Below, one piece after another: positions 5,379-7,037 of a DNA stretch of 7,037 nt (the stretch's first letter is position 1; every line of letters starts with the position of its first letter). The stretch spans positions 1 through 7,037 of the forward strand of contig DYTM01000070.1 in assembly GCA_020725985.1 (NCBI GenBank), given 5' to 3'. Source of the DNA: Methanomassiliicoccus sp. Lineage in GTDB: Archaea; Thermoplasmatota; Thermoplasmata; Methanomassiliicoccales; JACIVX01. The notes below the pieces were generated by a model. The model was not told the origin of the DNA and ran no database searches. It worked only from the letters and a program-made list of their open reading frames with translations. The position numbers and the translations under genes were made by a program.

Positions 5379-5386
5379 GAAATATC
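5379..5386 (+). promoter_or_regulatory. TATA-like box of the membrane-protease gene
   Basis: GAAATATC is centred about 24 bases before the GTG at 5406. This predicts a leaderless transcript and supports that GTG as the start. Confidence 0.45.
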
Positions 5387-5405
5387 GACCTGGGGATGAG
5401 CGGAC

Positions 5406-6683
5406 GTGAACGGTGGAGACCTTTCTCGTCCTGATTGGCCCCTTGGGCCAGTTTGCCCGGACTGCGGACGAGCGGTCGGTCATGAGGCGAACTTCTGCCC
5501 CTACTGCGGCCGATCTAAGAAACTGACGGCCGCCCCCTCCCTCCCCTCGCCGCCCGCAAAACCCAAATCCACCACGATGGAAACGATCAAGCTGATCATC
5601 GGCGGAATCGGGACCTACTCGGTCCTCGTCCTCCTCCTTCTGACGATCGTCAACGCCCTTATTCTGATCTGGAGCATCACGCAGGTCGTGCCGCAGACCC
5701 CGTTCTACGACACCTCCCTCTTCATCATCACGCCCTGGATCATCATCCTCGTCGAGCTGACCGGGACGGCGTTTGCCATCTACCATGTTCTCCTAGTAAT
5801 CGCGATCGTCCTTTCATTCGTCCTCCTCCTCTGGAAGAGCCGGAGGCTGTTCCTGAAGGAGCTTGCCGTCGAACCGTCCAGGGAAGGGCACAGCTCCCTC
5901 TACATCGTCGGGACGATATTCTTCGCCGTCCTGTTCTTCAACATCGTCTACTACCTCATCCTCTCCGCCATGGGGATCACCCCCGCGGCGCCGGGGATCG
6001 AAGACGAGGAGCTGTGGAAGGTCCTCTACAGCTTCGCCCATGCCTCCGTCTGGGAGGAAATCGTGGGAAGGATGCTGCTCATCGGGGTTCCCCTCCTTGT
6101 CATCGACCTGATCAGAAGAAGGAGGAAAGGATGGAAGCGCTACTTCCTCGGAGGGGGGTTCGAGTTTGGGAGGGCGGAGATCGCGCTTCTCCTCGCCTCG
6201 AGCACCATCTTCAGTCTCGCGCACATCTTCAGCTGGGACGCCTTCAAGCTCCTCCCCACCTTCGTCGCAGGCTTTGCCTTGGGGTACCTCTTCCTCTCAC
6301 ACGGGATATACGCGGCAATCATGCTCCACTTCGTCTTCGACTACCTCTCGGTCCCCACCCTGGTCTTCGAGGGCTATGCCGCCATCATCCTAGTCGGCCT
6401 CCTCATCTTCGCATGGGTCGCGATCGGAGCGATCTACTTCGTGAGCTACTCGTCGAAGGTGATCGGCTTCGTACTGGGGAGGAAGATCTGGCCGAATTCG
6501 ATCGCAAGCGAAGCGAGGCCCGCTCCCTCCCCGGGATCGGGCGAACAAGCACCCCGGGTTGCCGGGCCCTCCTGGTCCCGGGACGAGATCTCGTTGCGTT
6601 TCATCTGCAAGTACTGCGGATACGATGAGGCGAGATACGTCGACGGCGGGTTCGAGTGCGCGAGATGCGGTCGAAGAAACTAG
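5406..6683 (+). CDS. CPBP-family (CAAX/Abi) intramembrane metalloprotease with zinc ribbons at both ends
   Basis: This gene encodes 425 residues from a GTG with a TATA-like box 24 bases upstream. An N-terminal zinc ribbon (Cys17, Cys20, Cys31, Cys34; CPDCG and CPYCG) is followed by a Pro-rich linker (41-55). A multi-helix membrane domain then runs to about residue 348, with hydrophobic stretches near 61-92, 105-143, 166-188, 208-235, 257-275, 284-314 and 324-348. The three glutamic-type protease motifs of the CPBP family are intact: WEEIVGR (Glu217, Glu218, Arg222), FSLAHIF (His273) and HFVFD (His308, Asp312). A second Pro-rich linker (about 370-390) leads to a C-terminal zinc ribbon (Cys401, Cys404, Cys418, Cys421; CKYCG and CARCG). 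CPBP enzymes cleave prenylated or other membrane-associated peptides; this one's substrate is unknown. The ribbons probably face the cytoplasm and may bind a partner or nucleic acid. Its stop shares a CTAG with the convergent last gene. Confidence 0.9.
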   Translation: MNGGDLSRPDWPLGPVCPDCGRAVGHEANFCPYCGRSKKLTAAPSLPSPPAKPKSTTMETIKLIIGGIGTYSVLVLLLLTIVNALILIWSITQVVPQTPFYDTSLFIITPWIIILVELTGTAFAIYHVLLVIAIVLSFVLLLWKSRRLFLKELAVEPSREGHSSLYIVGTIFFAVLFFNIVYYLILSAMGITPAAPGIEDEELWKVLYSFAHASVWEEIVGRMLLIGVPLLVIDLIRRRRKGWKRYFLGGGFEFGRAEIALLLASSTIFSLAHIFSWDAFKLLPTFVAGFALGYLFLSHGIYAAIMLHFVFDYLSVPTLVFEGYAAIILVGLLIFAWVAIGAIYFVSYSSKVIGFVLGRKIWPNSIASEARPAPSPGSGEQAPRVAGPSWSRDEISLRFICKYCGYDEARYVDGGFECARCGRRN

Positions 6684-7037
6684 GAAACCGCCGAGAGAAA
6701 CGAGGCGAGCCGCTCCTTTGATATCTCCGCCTCCGGCAGGCTTCTCGCCTCGACCACCAGCCGGCCGTTGTAACCCCGGAGCGAGCCGAGGACCTTCTTG
6801 AAGTCTATGTCCCCCTCCCCGATCGGCAGATGCTCGTCCCTCTGCCCGCGGTTGTCGTGGAGGTGGACGTTGATGAACCTGCTCGAGTGAGGAAGGAAAT
6901 CATCGATGGACCGGGCGGTATTCGCGTGGCCGACGTCGAAGCAGATGTCCATATCGAAGCCATTGAGCATCCTGAGAAGCTCGGTGGGGGTCTTTCCCAT
7001 CGCCACCGGCATGTCTGGCATGTTCTCCAGCGCCACC
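6680..7037 (-). CDS. Sugar phosphate isomerase/epimerase-like TIM barrel (5' end outside window)
   Basis: The C-terminal 118 or so codons of a xylose-isomerase-like/AP endonuclease 2 superfamily TIM barrel are visible; the frame runs off the right edge, so the start lies beyond it. A GTG at 7036 is internal. The metal-site signatures appear in order: ALENMP (glutamate at the end of a strand), ICFDVGHANTA (Asp and His), FINVHLHDNRGQRDEHLPIGEGDIDF (His, Asp and the conserved H-x-P-x-G-x-G-x-I-D segment), and VVEARS (final glutamate). Superfamily members are usually 250-300 residues, so about half is missing. They interconvert sugars or cut DNA at abasic sites. The short H-x-P-x-G-x-G-x-I-D form is typical of the isomerase/epimerase branch rather than of endonuclease IV. 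The substrate cannot be told. It converges on the membrane-protease gene, and the two stop codons overlap within CTAG. Confidence 0.88.
   Translation of the reverse strand, partial: VALENMPDMPVAMGKTPTELLRMLNGFDMDICFDVGHANTARSIDDFLPHSSRFINVHLHDNRGQRDEHLPIGEGDIDFKKVLGSLRGYNGRLVVEARSLPEAEISKERLASFLSAVS

Noticed and set aside
1..7037. Mobile element, CRISPR array or defence island
   Set aside because: No transposase or integrase, no terminal repeats, no regularly spaced direct repeats. The CPBP (Abi-related) protease alone is not evidence of a defence role.

Overview
The window looks like a GC-rich euryarchaeal chromosome, most likely a Thermoplasmata-type lineage. Three things point to archaea. 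There is a conserved archaeal HTH regulator family at the left edge. Several genes have a TATA-like box centred 24-27 bases before the start codon, the spacing of leaderless archaeal transcripts. One gene is an archaeal-style winged-helix plus ATPase regulator. The lineage call is an inference from gene content and style, not from any marker gene. I see no rRNA, tRNA, CRISPR array, insertion sequence or phage module.

Layout, left to right. Positions 1-1389 hold a two-gene operon: a 5'-truncated archaeal HTH regulator whose end overlaps, by 14 bases, a TraB-like protein that seems to have lost its signature residues. From 1593 on the genes alternate strands strictly (+ - + - + - + -). They are a four-helix DUF420-like membrane protein (+), a type I copper lipoprotein (-), a winged-helix/STAND-like ATPase regulator with a defective P-loop (+), the corrinoid adenosyltransferase (-), a CYTH/CyaB-type triphosphate-binding enzyme (+), a small protein of unknown function (-), a CPBP-family membrane protease flanked by two zinc ribbons (+), and a 5'-truncated sugar phosphate isomerase/epimerase-like TIM barrel (-).

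The alternation gives three divergent promoter regions (2487-2636, 4283-4398, 5208-5405) and four convergent ends. Two of those ends have almost no intergenic space: 2 bases at 3756-3757, and a shared CTAG at 6680-6683. Most genes here therefore look singly transcribed rather than parts of a pathway. Possible functional links are the DUF420-like protein with the cupredoxin (membrane redox or copper chemistry), and regulation of the cupredoxin by the regulator divergent from it.

The items most worth a second look are the catalytically eroded TraB-like and P-loop proteins, the double-zinc-ribbon membrane protease with a bulged inverted repeat just before its TATA box, the operator-like repeat over the regulator's own promoter, and the unassigned 83-residue protein. 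I found no clear multi-gene novel system such as a defence or biosynthetic island.
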